Assembly: GCF_025290915.1 (NCBI RefSeq)
Contig: NZ_JAOCQE010000019.1
Coordinates: 1 to 47,340 of the forward strand
Reading direction: 5' to 3'
From: Streptomyces sp. 15-116A
Lineage (GTDB): Bacteria > Actinomycetota > Actinomycetes > Streptomycetales > Streptomycetaceae
Length of the DNA: 47,340 bases
Part shown: in pieces, positions 34,117 to 42,846 of the stretch
Numbering within the stretch: the stretch's first letter is position 1
Layout of the letters: every line of letters begins with the position of its first letter
The notes under the pieces: model-generated
What the model saw: only the letters and a program-made list of their open reading frames with translations
Database searches by the model: none
What the model was told of the DNA's origin: nothing
Position numbers and translations under genes: made by a program

Positions 34117-35264
34117 CGTGCGACTCCTACGGTCTCGTCTCCCGCTCCCTGGGCGTCGGCGGTGGCCAGGGGGTCGATGACGTGGGTGCAGCGCGTCCAG
34201 CGGGTCACCACCCGCTCGTCCGGCCGGGCGATCTCCTCCGGATCGTCGGCGGGCGGGGCGTCGAGCAGTCCGTGCTCTTGGCAGTAGGCGTCGTCGAAGA
34301 CCGTGCCGATGTAGCGCTGCGGGCCATCAGGGAAGATGGCGACGATCCGGTTCGCGGCGGGCAGGGTGCGAGCCGCCCATCGGGCGACGAGGGCGACCGC
34401 GCCGACACTCCATCCCCCGGTTGTGTAGTGATCACGGGCCAGCCTGCGTGCCGACCACACCGCTTCCGGTGCGGCGACCCAGTGGACCTCGTCGAACAGG
34501 TGGTAGGCGACGTTGCGTGGGTGGATGCTGCTGCCCAGGCCCCGCATCAGACGGGGTGCGGCGGGCTGGCCGAAGATGGTCGAGCCGCAGGTGTCCACAC
34601 CGATGACCCGCAGGTGGGGGAAGAGCCCACGCAGGACGGAGGCGATCCCGGCGGAGTGGCCGCCCGTGCCGACGGACACGACGAGGGTGTCGATCCGGCC
34701 GAGCTGGTCGACGAGTTCGTGGGCGAGCGGAGCGTAGGCGGTCACGTTATCCGGGTTGTTGTACTGGTCGGGGCACCATGCGCCGGGATGGGCGGTGAGC
34801 AGCTCTTGCACCCGGTGCAGGCGGGCGCGCTGCCAGCCTCCACAGGCGTGCGGGGTGTCGACGCGGTCCACGGTGGCCCCGTACGCCGTGAGGAGTCCTG
34901 TCATCAGGGGTTCCATGCCGGGGTCGGTGACGACGGTGACCGGGTGGCCGTAGGTCGCGCCGGCGAGGGCAAGGCCGAGGCCGAGCGTGCCGGAGGAGGA
35001 CTCGACGATGCGTGCGCCGGGCAGGAGCTGTCCCCGCTCGCGGGCTGCACGGACCATGTGCAGGGCGGTGCGGTCCTTGATGCCGCCCGGGTTGTGGCCC
35101 TCGATCTTGGCCCAGAAGCCGCGCCCCGGGAGAGTGAAGGGGGCTCCGATCCGGAGGACAGGTGTGTTGCCGACCAGTCCGGCGGGAGTGTGCGTCAGTC
35201 GCTCGGTTTCGGGGAGAGGCTTCGCGGGCGCGGCCAGGACAGACGTGCAGGTCAGGTGATTCAT
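34113..35264 (-). CDS. PLP-dependent cysteine synthase-family enzyme
   Basis: A 383-residue fold-type II PLP enzyme. Lys63 in [14 protein letters not shown] should bind PLP, and [15 protein letters not shown] is the phosphate loop. The substrate loop reads [12 protein letters not shown], where CysK has TSGNTG, so the usual Asn is Thr; this is nearer to SbnA-type beta-replacement enzymes. The family uses O-acetyl- or O-phospho-serine with sulfide or another nucleophile; the true substrates are unknown. ATG at 35264 is chosen from the homology start. A C-terminal extension of about 50 residues follows the catalytic core. Confidence 0.85.
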   Translation of the reverse strand: MNHLTCTSVLAAPAKPLPETERLTHTPAGLVGNTPVLRIGAPFTLPGRGFWAKIEGHNPGGIKDRTALHMVRAARERGQLLPGARIVESSSGTLGLGLALAGATYGHPVTVVTDPGMEPLMTGLLTAYGATVDRVDTPHACGGWQRARLHRVQELLTAHPGAWCPDQYNNPDNVTAYAPLAHELVDQLGRIDTLVVSVGTGGHSAGIASVLRGLFPHLRVIGVDTCGSTIFGQPAAPRLMRGLGSSIHPRNVAYHLFDEVHWVAAPEAVWSARRLARDHYTTGGWSVGAVALVARWAARTLPAANRIVAIFPDGPQRYIGTVFDDAYCQEHGLLDAPPADDPEEIARPDERVVTRWTRCTHVIDPLATADAQGAGDETVGVAR

Positions 35265-35376
35265 GGCGTGGTTCTCCGGCAGCCGGTGTCTGAACAGCGA
35301 CGGGCCGCGTGTAGAGGGGGCGGAGGTGATCGGTTGCTGAGCCGCGGCCGGATACGGGGCCGCGGTGCTTGGTCGA

Positions 35377-35814
35377 TCAGGTCCGCCACACGCCGAGACG
35401 GGACCGCGTATGTCCGGTGGACGAGCAACCCGGGTCGAGAGCCGATGCCTGCGCGCCGGGCCGTGTGGGCGACGGCTGGGTGCCCTGCTCGACGCGGAGA
35501 ACATGGAGGGCCGGGCCGTCAGCAAGGGGGATGTCGCGGGAGGGCTGCACCGTGGGCTCGTCCAGATCACAGCAGTGCGACTGGTGGTCATGCGGCGGCG
35601 CGCTCTGCAGCGACGCCATCCCGTCGTCGGCCGGTCCCGGCGTATGTCCACAGAAGGCTCCCGCGCTGTGCGCGGCGTCTGCCCGTGCCGTCCCGGCCGT
35701 CACCGGTCCGTGAGCGCAGGCCAGCAGGTGCACCAGCACGGCGAGCAGCACGACCAGCGGCGCCGCGGTGCGCGCCGGGGGCCGAGTGCTCGGTAGTACT
35801 GACCAGGCAGACAT
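35377..35814 (-). CDS. Small secreted His/Cys-containing protein
   Basis: A 145-residue protein with an N-terminal hydrophobic segment ([22 protein letters not shown], near residues 17-38) that looks like a signal or anchor. It is followed by [10 protein letters not shown] and [17 protein letters not shown], possible metal ligands. It is divergent from the DUF6153 gene and lies in the copper island. No family name is secure. Confidence 0.55.
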   Translation of the reverse strand: MSAWSVLPSTRPPARTAAPLVVLLAVLVHLLACAHGPVTAGTARADAAHSAGAFCGHTPGPADDGMASLQSAPPHDHQSHCCDLDEPTVQPSRDIPLADGPALHVLRVEQGTQPSPTRPGAQASALDPGCSSTGHTRSRLGVWRT

Positions 35815-36095
35815 CAGGACGGACTGTAATGAATCGCATGCGCAAGGTCATTGTGGGCGGATCTACCGTTCGACGGTTCTGCTGGCGTGCGCCAGGGCCG
35901 GACACGGCTGGGACGTCCGCGAATGCGACGTGCAGCGGCCTTGACTGCCCGTAAATGCCGGTTCCGCTGACCACCGGATCGGGTGAACGTCAGCACCAAC
36001 TGGTCGAGAGACGGGCACGGAGGCGTACGAGTGAGGACGGCCGCCGGTCGCGCCGTCACATCTGCGCTTTCGCGAAGGGCCCGTACGATGGGTGC
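35815..36095. other. Divergent intergenic region
   Basis: It separates the leftward secreted-protein gene from the DUF6153 gene. A short frame ending at 35954 is probably a remnant or chance. No CsoR-type palindrome was found in it. Confidence 0.4.
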
Positions 36096-36497
36096 GTGAC
36101 CAGGAGTACTCGATCAAGCAGCCGCCCTGCCGGGCGGCTGTTCGTGCTGCTGGTGATGGCGGTACTGGCCGGAGTGCTGGGCATGCACGGCCTCGCCCCC
36201 GGTGCGACAGTGGCGGTGCAGGCGGCTACCGGCCACGAGATGGTGATGGTCCCTGCGGACGGCGTGCCTCACGCGGGCGGGGGATGCACGCACACGGATG
36301 GCGGTTCGAGTCATCTCGATCATGCCGATGGGACGTGTGCGGCGGCCGGCATCGGTTCGGCGTACACGCCGCCCGCGCTGACCGGCACCCTGCTGAACGC
36401 GCCTGCGACCCCCGCGCCCGCTGCCGCGTTCCCAGGGGCATCGCATGGTGGCCGAGCACCGCCCGACCTGTCGGAACTGCAGCTCCTGCGCATATAG
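36096..36497 (+). CDS. DUF6153-family protein
   Basis: A 133-residue protein, N-terminal membrane segment (RLFVLLVMAVLAGVLGMHGLAPG, near residues 14-36), then a Gly/His/Cys-containing middle (GGGCTHTDGGSSHLDHADGTC) and the RAPPDLSELQLLRI end typical of DUF6153. GTG at 36096 is chosen over the longer open frame because the family begins about there. Function unknown; it occurs together with DUF305 genes in Streptomyces, as here. Confidence 0.75.
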   Translation: MTRSTRSSSRPAGRLFVLLVMAVLAGVLGMHGLAPGATVAVQAATGHEMVMVPADGVPHAGGGCTHTDGGSSHLDHADGTCAAAGIGSAYTPPALTGTLLNAPATPAPAAAFPGASHGGRAPPDLSELQLLRI

Positions 36498-36618
36498 AGC
36501 GGCCCGCTCGGCTCCCGTGCGCCCGGCCCTGCCGGTGACGGGTGCCGTGCTTCCGCACGCTCTACATCCGTTCCCACCGCGTGCCGCGAAACGGCGCGCG
36601 TCAAGGAGTTGCACCACC

Positions 36619-37254
36619 ATGATCCGCAAGCGTTCCCTCATGCGCCGTACTGCCGCCGTAGCCGCCGCAGGCGCGGCAGCACTGGTCCTGGCCGCCTGTG
36701 GCGGCAACGGTGACGATGACGGCTCGGCTGGACACGGCGGCCACGCCGCCACCGCTTCCTCGTCCGCCCCGGCGTCGGCGTCGCAGGGGCAGCACAACGC
36801 TGCCGATGTGGCCTTCGCGAAGGGGATGATCCCCCACCACCGCCAGGCCGTCGAGATGGCCGACCTGGCGCCCGACCGTGCGCAGTCGGCCGAGGTGAAA
36901 AAGCTCGCCGCCGACATCAAGAAGGCCCAGGACCCGGAGATCAAGACGCTCTCCGGGTGGCTGACGTCGTGGGGCGAGGACGTGCCCGCCGAGGGTGCCA
37001 TGGACCACTCCATGCACGACATGGGCGGCATGATGACGGCCGAGGAGATGACCGAGCTCGAGAACGCCTCGGGCAAGGCGTTCGACACCGCCTTCATGGA
37101 AATGATGATCAAGCACCACGAAGGCGCGGTCGACATGGCGAAGACCGAGCAGGCCGACGGCGCCTACGGACCGGCCAAGAAGATGGCCGGAGAGATCATC
37201 GACTCGCAGAGCGCGGAGATCGAGCAGATGAACCAACTGCTCGGCAAGGGCTGA
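36619..37254 (+). CDS. DUF305 lipoprotein
   Basis: A 211-residue lipoprotein. The lipobox LVLAAC places the acylated Cys at 27, followed by a Ser/Ala-rich linker with GHGGHAA. Two DUF305 repeats are marked by KGMIPHHRQAVEMADLA and EMMIKHHEGAVDMAKTE; the paired His suggest copper binding outside the membrane. AAGGAG (36603-36608) is 10 bases before ATG. It is followed by a strong terminator-like stem and then the BNR-type lipoprotein gene. Confidence 0.88.
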   Translation: MIRKRSLMRRTAAVAAAGAAALVLAACGGNGDDDGSAGHGGHAATASSSAPASASQGQHNAADVAFAKGMIPHHRQAVEMADLAPDRAQSAEVKKLAADIKKAQDPEIKTLSGWLTSWGEDVPAEGAMDHSMHDMGGMMTAEEMTELENASGKAFDTAFMEMMIKHHEGAVDMAKTEQADGAYGPAKKMAGEIIDSQSAEIEQMNQLLGKG

Positions 37255-37264
37255 TCACAGCACG

Positions 37265-37303
37265 CCGGGGCGGGTGGACACCGAAGGCGTCCACCCGCCC
37301 CGG
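37265..37303. terminator. Strong stem-loop after the DUF305 gene
   Basis: A perfect 15-bp stem (37265-37279 with 37289-37303) with a 9-base loop, starting 11 bases after the DUF305 stop. It may terminate, or attenuate transcription into the lipoprotein gene at 37348. Confidence 0.8.
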
Positions 37304-37347
37304 TCTCCCTCCCCTCGTCTCCCTTCTCGCTGCCTGGACCTCACACC

Positions 37348-38250
37348 ATGACTCGCATACCGCTGCCCCGTCCGCGTGCCCTGTTCCTGCTCGCGGCCGC
37401 CGGCCTGCTCCTCGCCTCGTGTTCCGCCACCGACACCACCACCGAATCCGGCAAGGAAGGGGCGCTTCCCGATCCGGGCACCGGACACCTGCACGGCCTG
37501 GGCGTCGACCCGGCCGACGGCACGGTCTATGCCGCCGGCCACCACGGCGTTTTTCGCCTGGAGGACGGGAGCGCGATCCGGGTCGCCGACCGCTACCAGG
37601 ACACCATGGGTTTCACCGTGACCGGCCCGTCCACGTTCTTGGCCAGCGGTCATCCCGGCCCTGCGGATACCGGCACTCGACCAGCTCACCTGGGCCTGAT
37701 CCGGAGCACGGACGCTGGCCGCACCTGGCAGGCTCTCTCCGCCGAAGGTGAGGCCGACTTCCACGCCTTGGAGGAGGCCGGTGATTCGCTGTACGGGTTC
37801 GACAGCCAGAGCAAAAGGGTGTGGGCCAGTACCGACGGGGGCCGCTCCTGGGACAAGGGCGCGAAGGTATCGGCGCTCGACCTCGCTTCCCATCCGAGCA
37901 GCGCGGCCACCGTGTGGGCGGCCACCGGCACGGGGCTGTCCCGCAGTGACGACGGTGCACGGACCTTCCACCCCGTCCCCTCGACGCCCGACCTGGTCGC
38001 GGTGGAGGAACCGGATCCGGGCAAGCTGCTGGCGCTCACGGCCGACGGCCGGGTCGTCGCCAGCCTCGATGGGCGGACATGGGCGGAGCAGGGCCGCTTG
38101 CCCGCGGGCGGAGAGGGCAGGGTGCTGACCGCGGTGACCACGCAGCACCTTCTGGCAGCAGACAGCGCGGACGCCGTCTACGAGTCGGTCGATAGCGGGC
38201 GAACCTGGATGTCCCTGCATCGCCCGGCAACGGATGCCGATCGCACCTAG
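37348..38250 (+). CDS. F510_1955-like BNR-repeat lipoprotein
   Basis: A 300-residue lipoprotein (lipobox LLASC, Cys25) of the glycosyl-hydrolase-like BNR type. Repeats with Asp-box motifs are visible (STDAGRTWQAL, STDGGRSWDKG, SDDGARTFHPV, SVDSGRTWMSL), which build a beta-propeller. GTGHLHGLGVDPADGTVYAAGHHGVF precedes the repeats. It is commonly found next to DUF305 genes in copper islands. No catalytic activity is shown. Start ATG at 37348 lacks a good ribosome binding site, so coupling or leaderless initiation is possible. Confidence 0.8.
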   Translation: MTRIPLPRPRALFLLAAAGLLLASCSATDTTTESGKEGALPDPGTGHLHGLGVDPADGTVYAAGHHGVFRLEDGSAIRVADRYQDTMGFTVTGPSTFLASGHPGPADTGTRPAHLGLIRSTDAGRTWQALSAEGEADFHALEEAGDSLYGFDSQSKRVWASTDGGRSWDKGAKVSALDLASHPSSAATVWAATGTGLSRSDDGARTFHPVPSTPDLVAVEEPDPGKLLALTADGRVVASLDGRTWAEQGRLPAGGEGRVLTAVTTQHLLAADSADAVYESVDSGRTWMSLHRPATDADRT

Positions 38251-38379
38251 CGGAGTCACCATTCGGGGAGCCATCGGTGCGATTCCGGCCCACCCCGCCC
38301 AGGTTCGGCCGGGCAGGTCCGGCGTATGTCGTTGACGATGGTGGTCGCCGTGCTGGACCGGCCCGTGCCAGGGCAGCGT

Positions 38380-38556
38380 TTAGGGGCGGCCGCTTCGGGC
38401 GTGATGGCGGGCACATGCGTCCGCGCAGGACGGACGGCCGAGACTCTGGTGGGAGAGATGGGACGCGAGGGCCTGAAGCAGCGCGACGACCGTCATCTTG
38501 ACGACGGGGTGTCCAGCTGCCCGGCGCATCGTGACGGTCCACGACGGTGTGGCCAT
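38380..38556 (-). CDS. Small hypothetical protein, 58 residues
   Basis: A 58-residue basic protein (MATPSWTVTMRRAAGHPVVKMTVVALLQALASH...). AGGAGGGA lies 8 bases before the ATG, a strong site that favours a real gene. No domain or signal peptide is recognised. It lies downstream of the MFS gene terminator, in the same direction. Confidence 0.5.
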   Translation of the reverse strand: MATPSWTVTMRRAAGHPVVKMTVVALLQALASHLSHQSLGRPSCADACARHHARSGRP

Positions 38557-38607
38557 GGGTGAAGTCCCTCCTGGGATTGCTTGCCGGTCATGGGTGTGGT
38601 GACAGGC

Positions 38608-38655
38608 GCCGGCGGTCCGCCAGTTCCGGGAACAGGGATCTGACGGACCGCCGGC
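38608..38655. terminator. Inverted repeat downstream of MFS gene
   Basis: A 12-bp perfect stem (38608-38619 with 38644-38655, 24-base loop) about 40 bases after the MFS stop codon (leftward transcription). Confidence 0.6.
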
Positions 38656-38692
38656 CGCGACATCGCTCCTTGGCGGCTTCACAGTCCACGGC

Positions 38693-40132
38693 TCACACCT
38701 CTGCCTTCTCACCCAGCGCGCTGGGCTGCTCCGCACTGGCGGCGGCCACGTCCTTCTCGGTGCGCATCACGAGGAGCGTGATGAGACCGCCGACGGCGGC
38801 GATGGCGGCGGCCGCGGTGAACGCCGCGCTGAAGCCGTCGGTCAGGGCAGGCAGGTCACCGAGTCGGCCTGCGCCCTGGGATGTGGCCAGGGCGGTGAGA
38901 GCGGCCAGGCCGAGGGCCGAACCGATCTGGTAGGTGGTGTTGACGATGCCGGAGGCCAGGCCCGCCTGCTCGGCCGGGGCGCCGGACATGGCCGCCATCA
39001 TCGCCGGGATGTACGCCAGCGACATGCCGAGGGCGGCCACCAGCGAGGCGGGCAGGACGTCGACGACGAAGGAGCCGCTCGGCTCGACGGCCGACAGCCA
39101 CAGCAGGCCGGCCGCGAGGACGAGCAGGCCGCCGCCGATCAGCGGCTTGGCACCGAGGCGGGCCAGCAGCCGCGCGGTGATGGCGGTCATGAAGACCATG
39201 AGGAGCACGGTCATCGGCAGCAGCGCCGCGCCGGAGGCGAAAGCACCGTAGCCGAGGACCTGCTGCAGGTAGAGGTTGAGGAAGTACCACATGGGAATCC
39301 ACGCGGCGCCCAGCAGTGCCATGGCCAGGTTGGCCGAGCCGAGCCTCGGCACGCGCCAGATACCCAGCGGCATCAGAGGTCGGCGCATCGTCTTCTGCAG
39401 TACGAAGAAGAGCGCCAGCAGAGCGGCGGCGCCGACGAGTTCGAGCACGGTCTGGGTGGCTCCCCAGCCGATCTCCGGTGCGCGGACCACGGCGAAGACT
39501 GCGAGGGCGAGGCCGGCCGTGACGGCGGCGGCACCGAGCACGTCGATCGCTCCGCGGCGGGGGGCCACGGCAGGGAGCAGCTTGGTCGCGGCCAGCGTGG
39601 CGGCGCCGATGGGGATGTAGATGATGAACACCCAGGGCCAGCTGAGCCATTCGGTGAAGACCCCGCCGAGGAAGACGCCCGCGGTGCCACCGGCCGGGGC
39701 CGCCGCACCGTAGAGGGCCATGGCCTTGCCGAGCTCCTTCGGGTCGTGGGCGAACAGCGTCATCAGCAGGGTCATCGCGGCGGGGGCGATCAGCGCGCCG
39801 CCGACGCCCTGGACGGCTCGGCCGGCGACTTCCACCCACGCGGTCTGAGCGGCTGCGGCGACGATCGATCCGCCGATGAGCACGGTCCAGCCGACGGTGA
39901 ACACCCGGCGTGCGCCGAGCAGGTCGGACAGGCGGCCGCCGAGGAGCAGGAGACCGCCGAAGGCGATGACGTAGGCGTTGAACACCCATTGCAGGTCGCC
40001 CTGAGAGAAGCCGAGGTCCTTCTGCATCTCGGGGAGTGCGACCCCGATGATCGAGGTGTCCATGATCACCATGAACTGGGCGGTGGCGAGCACGGCGAGC
40101 GCCCACCAGCGCTTGGGACTGACAGTTGGCAT
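38693..40132 (-). CDS. MFS exporter, DHA2-like, copper-operator controlled
   Basis: A 479-residue transporter with 14 predicted helices (LATAQFMVIMDTSIIGVALPEMQ; GGRLSDLLGARRVFTVGW as motif A). GGGGAAGG lies just before ATG at 40132. Two CsoR-type palindromes at 40162 and 40196 straddle a TATGTT -10-like hexamer, so copper induction is expected. It resembles the exporter at 40968-42416 in type and promoter design. The substrate is unknown: a metal complex, chelator or drug are all possible. Confidence 0.88.
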   Translation of the reverse strand: MPTVSPKRWWALAVLATAQFMVIMDTSIIGVALPEMQKDLGFSQGDLQWVFNAYVIAFGGLLLLGGRLSDLLGARRVFTVGWTVLIGGSIVAAAAQTAWVEVAGRAVQGVGGALIAPAAMTLLMTLFAHDPKELGKAMALYGAAAPAGGTAGVFLGGVFTEWLSWPWVFIIYIPIGAATLAATKLLPAVAPRRGAIDVLGAAAVTAGLALAVFAVVRAPEIGWGATQTVLELVGAAALLALFFVLQKTMRRPLMPLGIWRVPRLGSANLAMALLGAAWIPMWYFLNLYLQQVLGYGAFASGAALLPMTVLLMVFMTAITARLLARLGAKPLIGGGLLVLAAGLLWLSAVEPSGSFVVDVLPASLVAALGMSLAYIPAMMAAMSGAPAEQAGLASGIVNTTYQIGSALGLAALTALATSQGAGRLGDLPALTDGFSAAFTAAAAIAAVGGLITLLVMRTEKDVAAASAEQPSALGEKAEV

Positions 40133-40161
40133 TGCCTTCCCCTCTTCAGATACGGAGCTTC

Positions 40162-40177
40162 ATACCCCCTGGGGGTA
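40162..40177. promoter_or_regulatory. CsoR-type operator
   Basis: ATACCCCCTGGGGGTA, 30 bases upstream of the MFS start codon at 40132. Confidence 0.85.
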
Positions 40178-40195
40178 CCTGGCAGGGAACATAAC

Positions 40196-40212
40196 ATACC
40201 CCCTAGGGGTAT
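40196..40212. promoter_or_regulatory. CsoR-type operator
   Basis: Perfect palindrome ATACCCCCTAGGGGTAT. With the site at 40162 it brackets the presumed -10 element TATGTT of the MFS gene at 38693-40132. Confidence 0.88.
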
Positions 40213-40569
40213 GTAAGAAGTCTGCGTAACCCTGTCGAGGCAGTCGTGGCGACAGCCCCCGCCCCGCTGCTCATTGAGGAGGGCTCAGCCTGCAGGCGCG
40301 GTACCCGAGGGCGGCCGCAGCCCGCCCAGCCCTGCGTAGCCGGAAGGAGGTAACCGGATGAGCGGGGCCGTCCCGAGAGCCCTGCCGCTTCGCGGCCCAT
40401 GCCGACGACCCTCGGCCCGCGCGGGTTAGGTCGCTCGGATACCTCCAGGAGCTGCTCCTGGCGAGCCCTGTCCACGGCAGATCACGAAGCGCCGGACCCA
40501 CGAGGCTGCCGTGTACAGGGTCAGCCGGGTGGTGAAGAAGTCGAGGACCCGATCACGGGAGCCAGTACC

Positions 40570-40850
40570 GGCAGAATGGGGCCAAGCCGCGTGGACGCCG
40601 TACACCGTGATGGTGCCGCCCAGTCCCATGTCGCACAGCGCAGCTCGAGATGATCCAGCCGGGCGCCGACATCGTCGGTGTGCTGGGTCCAGGTGTGACG
40701 GGCGGAGTCGGTACACGTCGAGCAGCCGTGATCGCGGACGTCCGGCAGGATGACGGAGGAGCCGTCTGCGAGTAGGCGGGCGAGCGGCAGCAGGCTGCAG
40801 CGGTCCGGGTCGCCGCAGTGCAGCAGGACCAGCCCCCTTTCCTTGCCCCC
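40570..40850 (-). pseudogene. Broken alpha/beta-hydrolase remnant
   Basis: In one frame GLVLLHCGDPDRCSLLPLARLLADGSSVILPDVRDHGCSTCTDSARHTW matches an alpha/beta-hydrolase start (lvLLHG, VLPDvRGHG). The expected nucleophile-elbow region (LCDMGLGGTITVYGVHAAW) continues in another frame, so a frameshift has broken it; the elbow serine is not seen. No start codon with a ribosome binding site was found. It fills part of the gene-free interval 40213-40967, which otherwise holds nothing recognisable. Confidence 0.45.
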
Positions 40851-40967
40851 GTGTCGTGGTGTGCAGTCGGCAGTCGTCACTGCACGCGTTCGGACACACC
40901 GGCCAAGCCCGCGCACCGAGCCTTTCTGATCACTTCAGAGCGACTCCGGCGCGCGGGCAGTGTTCGG

Positions 40968-42416
40968 TCAGTTTCCTTGCGCGGTGCTCGTGCCTGCCGG
41001 CTCAGACGTGTCCTGTTCTGTGGCCGGGCGGGCGCTGAGGGTGGTGAGGGCGAGGAGGCCGGCGGCGAGGAGGACGCCCGCGGCGACGGTCAGGGCCGTG
41101 CCGTATCCGGCGACCAGTGCCTCGCCGGTGCCCAGCGCGGCCTTCTCCGGCCGCGCGGTGACGGTGGCGGCGACCCCGGCGAGCACGGCCAGGCCGAGGG
41201 CGACACCGATCTGCTGGGCGGAGTTGAGCAGGGCCGAGGCGATCCCGGCCTTGTCCGCGTCGACGCGGTAGACCGCGGCCTGGGTCAGGGCGAGCACGCC
41301 GAGACCGAAACCGAGCGCGAGGACGAACATCGCCGGCGCCAGGTGCAGCCAGTAGTCCGTGTCGACGGTGATCGTGGAGAACCAGAACGCGGCCAGCGCG
41401 CTCAGCAGCGCCCCGAGCGCGGCGACGGAGCGGGGGGCGGTCTTCAGCAGGAGCTTCGGGGCGGCTCCGGCTCCGAGCACGAGCCCGGCGGCGAACGGCA
41501 GCCACGCCGCCCCGGTGCGAAGGGGGCTGAACTGCTGCACCTGCTGGAGGTAGAGGGTGACGACGTAGAACGTGCCCATCGGGCCGATGGCCAGCAGCAG
41601 CATGGTCAGGTAGGCGCCGGAGCGGTTGCGGTCCCTGAACAGGCTCAGCGGCACCAGAGGGCTGCCGCTGCGGGCCTGGGTGAGGACGAACGCGACGAGC
41701 AGCACGGCGGCCGCCGCCAGGAGGACCAGCGCGACCGGGTCGGTGAAGCCGTCCTCGCCGAACCTCGTGATCGCGTAGACGAGCGCGACCATTCCGCCGG
41801 TGCCCAGCACCGCACCCACCGCGCCGACCCGGCCGGAGTGACGCCCGGCAGCGAGCAGAGTGCGGCTGCCGAGAAGAACAAGCAGGCCGAACGGGATGTT
41901 GATGAAGAACACCCACCGCCAGTCGAGGAGGTCGGTCAGCACACCGCCGAGGAGCAGTCCGACCACGATCCCGAGCGCGGACATCGCCCCGTAGAGGGAC
42001 AGCGCCAGGTCACGCAGCTTGCGGTCGGGGAACGTGGTCGCGATCAGCGCCAGCGCGTTCGGGGCGGTCAGCGCCGCTCCGACGCCCTGCACGGCACGGG
42101 CGACGATCAGCATGGTGACGTTCTGCCCCAGCCCGCCCGCCAGGGACGCGATCACGAAGACCGCGATCCCGAGCTGCAGGGTGCGGCGGCGCCCCCACAG
42201 ATCGCCGATCCGGCCACCGAGCAGGAGCAGCGCTCCGAACGCGAGGATGTAGGCGTTGACCACCCAGGGCAGGTGCTCCGCCGTCACGCCGAACTCACGC
42301 TGGATGCTCGGCAGCGCGATGTTCACGATCGAATCGTCGAGCACCAGCATCAGCTGGGCGGTCGCGATGACCAGCAGCGGAATCATCCCGGCCCGCTGCC
42401 TCGTCGTCGTTGTCAC
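40968..42416 (-). CDS. MFS exporter, DHA2-like, copper-operator controlled
   Basis: A 482-residue, 14-helix transporter (LVIATAQLMLVLDDSIVNIALPSIQ; GGRIGDLWGRRRTLQLGIAVF as motif A). GGAGACGAC precedes GTG at 42416. Two CsoR-type palindromes (42501, 42524) lie upstream on either side of TATGTT, the same layout as for the other MFS gene. It should be co-induced with copZ-copA. Substrate unknown; its C-terminus ends in a polar tail. Confidence 0.88.
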   Translation of the reverse strand: MTTTTRQRAGMIPLLVIATAQLMLVLDDSIVNIALPSIQREFGVTAEHLPWVVNAYILAFGALLLLGGRIGDLWGRRRTLQLGIAVFVIASLAGGLGQNVTMLIVARAVQGVGAALTAPNALALIATTFPDRKLRDLALSLYGAMSALGIVVGLLLGGVLTDLLDWRWVFFINIPFGLLVLLGSRTLLAAGRHSGRVGAVGAVLGTGGMVALVYAITRFGEDGFTDPVALVLLAAAAVLLVAFVLTQARSGSPLVPLSLFRDRNRSGAYLTMLLLAIGPMGTFYVVTLYLQQVQQFSPLRTGAAWLPFAAGLVLGAGAAPKLLLKTAPRSVAALGALLSALAAFWFSTITVDTDYWLHLAPAMFVLALGFGLGVLALTQAAVYRVDADKAGIASALLNSAQQIGVALGLAVLAGVAATVTARPEKAALGTGEALVAGYGTALTVAAGVLLAAGLLALTTLSARPATEQDTSEPAGTSTAQGN

Positions 42417-42500
42417 GTCGTCTCCTTCATTCGGTGCCCGCAAGTCTTCGGCTCCGGGTCAGCTTCACGAGGCCGAAACCACCGTCGACCTCGACCTCAG

Positions 42501-42517
42501 ATACCCCCCTCGGGTAT
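42501..42517. promoter_or_regulatory. CsoR-type operator
   Basis: ATACCCCCCTCGGGTAT, upstream of the MFS gene starting at 42416. Confidence 0.8.
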
Positions 42518-42523
42518 AAGAAC

Positions 42524-42540
42524 ATACCGGAGGGGGGTAT
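42524..42540. promoter_or_regulatory. CsoR-type operator
   Basis: ATACCGGAGGGGGGTAT, the reverse-oriented partner of the site at 42501, with 23 bp between centres. The interval contains a TATGTT -10-like hexamer (minus strand). Confidence 0.78.
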
Positions 42541-42790
42541 TCCAATCCGAGGGTGATGCAACGACGACCAGGCCCGACAAAGACGGCATGCGCCCTGAGC
42601 TCCCCACGCAAAGGGTGTCTGTTGCTCAGTCCTGACGAAACCCGAGCTGTGGGGACTCCGGTCGTCGAGTGGGCGCCGCATGCCGGCTGGGGTACCGGCA
42701 GGCCGTTCACCCGCCCGGAACAGCTGCGCACGCGGTCTCTCTCGTGAGTCATAACGGCAGCCCTCCCAGAGAGAGCACCGTGACGGACAA

Positions 42791-42820
42791 CGAGGGGCGG
42801 CCCCAGTGGCCCGCCCCTCG
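42791..42820. terminator. Terminator after copA
   Basis: A perfect 10-bp stem (CGAGGGGCGG with CCGCCCCTCG, 42811-42820), 27 bases after the copA stop (leftward). Confidence 0.75.
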
Positions 42821-42846
42821 TCCGCGCTGTGGAGGGGAAGCGGTTG

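Noticed and set aside
35829..35954. Short plus-strand frame beginning MNRMRKVIVGG
   Set aside because: No ribosome binding site, no family match and poor coding bias; possibly a remnant.
38251..38330. Segment with GCGATTCCGGCCC resembling a tRNA T-arm
   Set aside because: No D-arm, anticodon arm or matched acceptor stem could be found; not enough for even a partial tRNA call.
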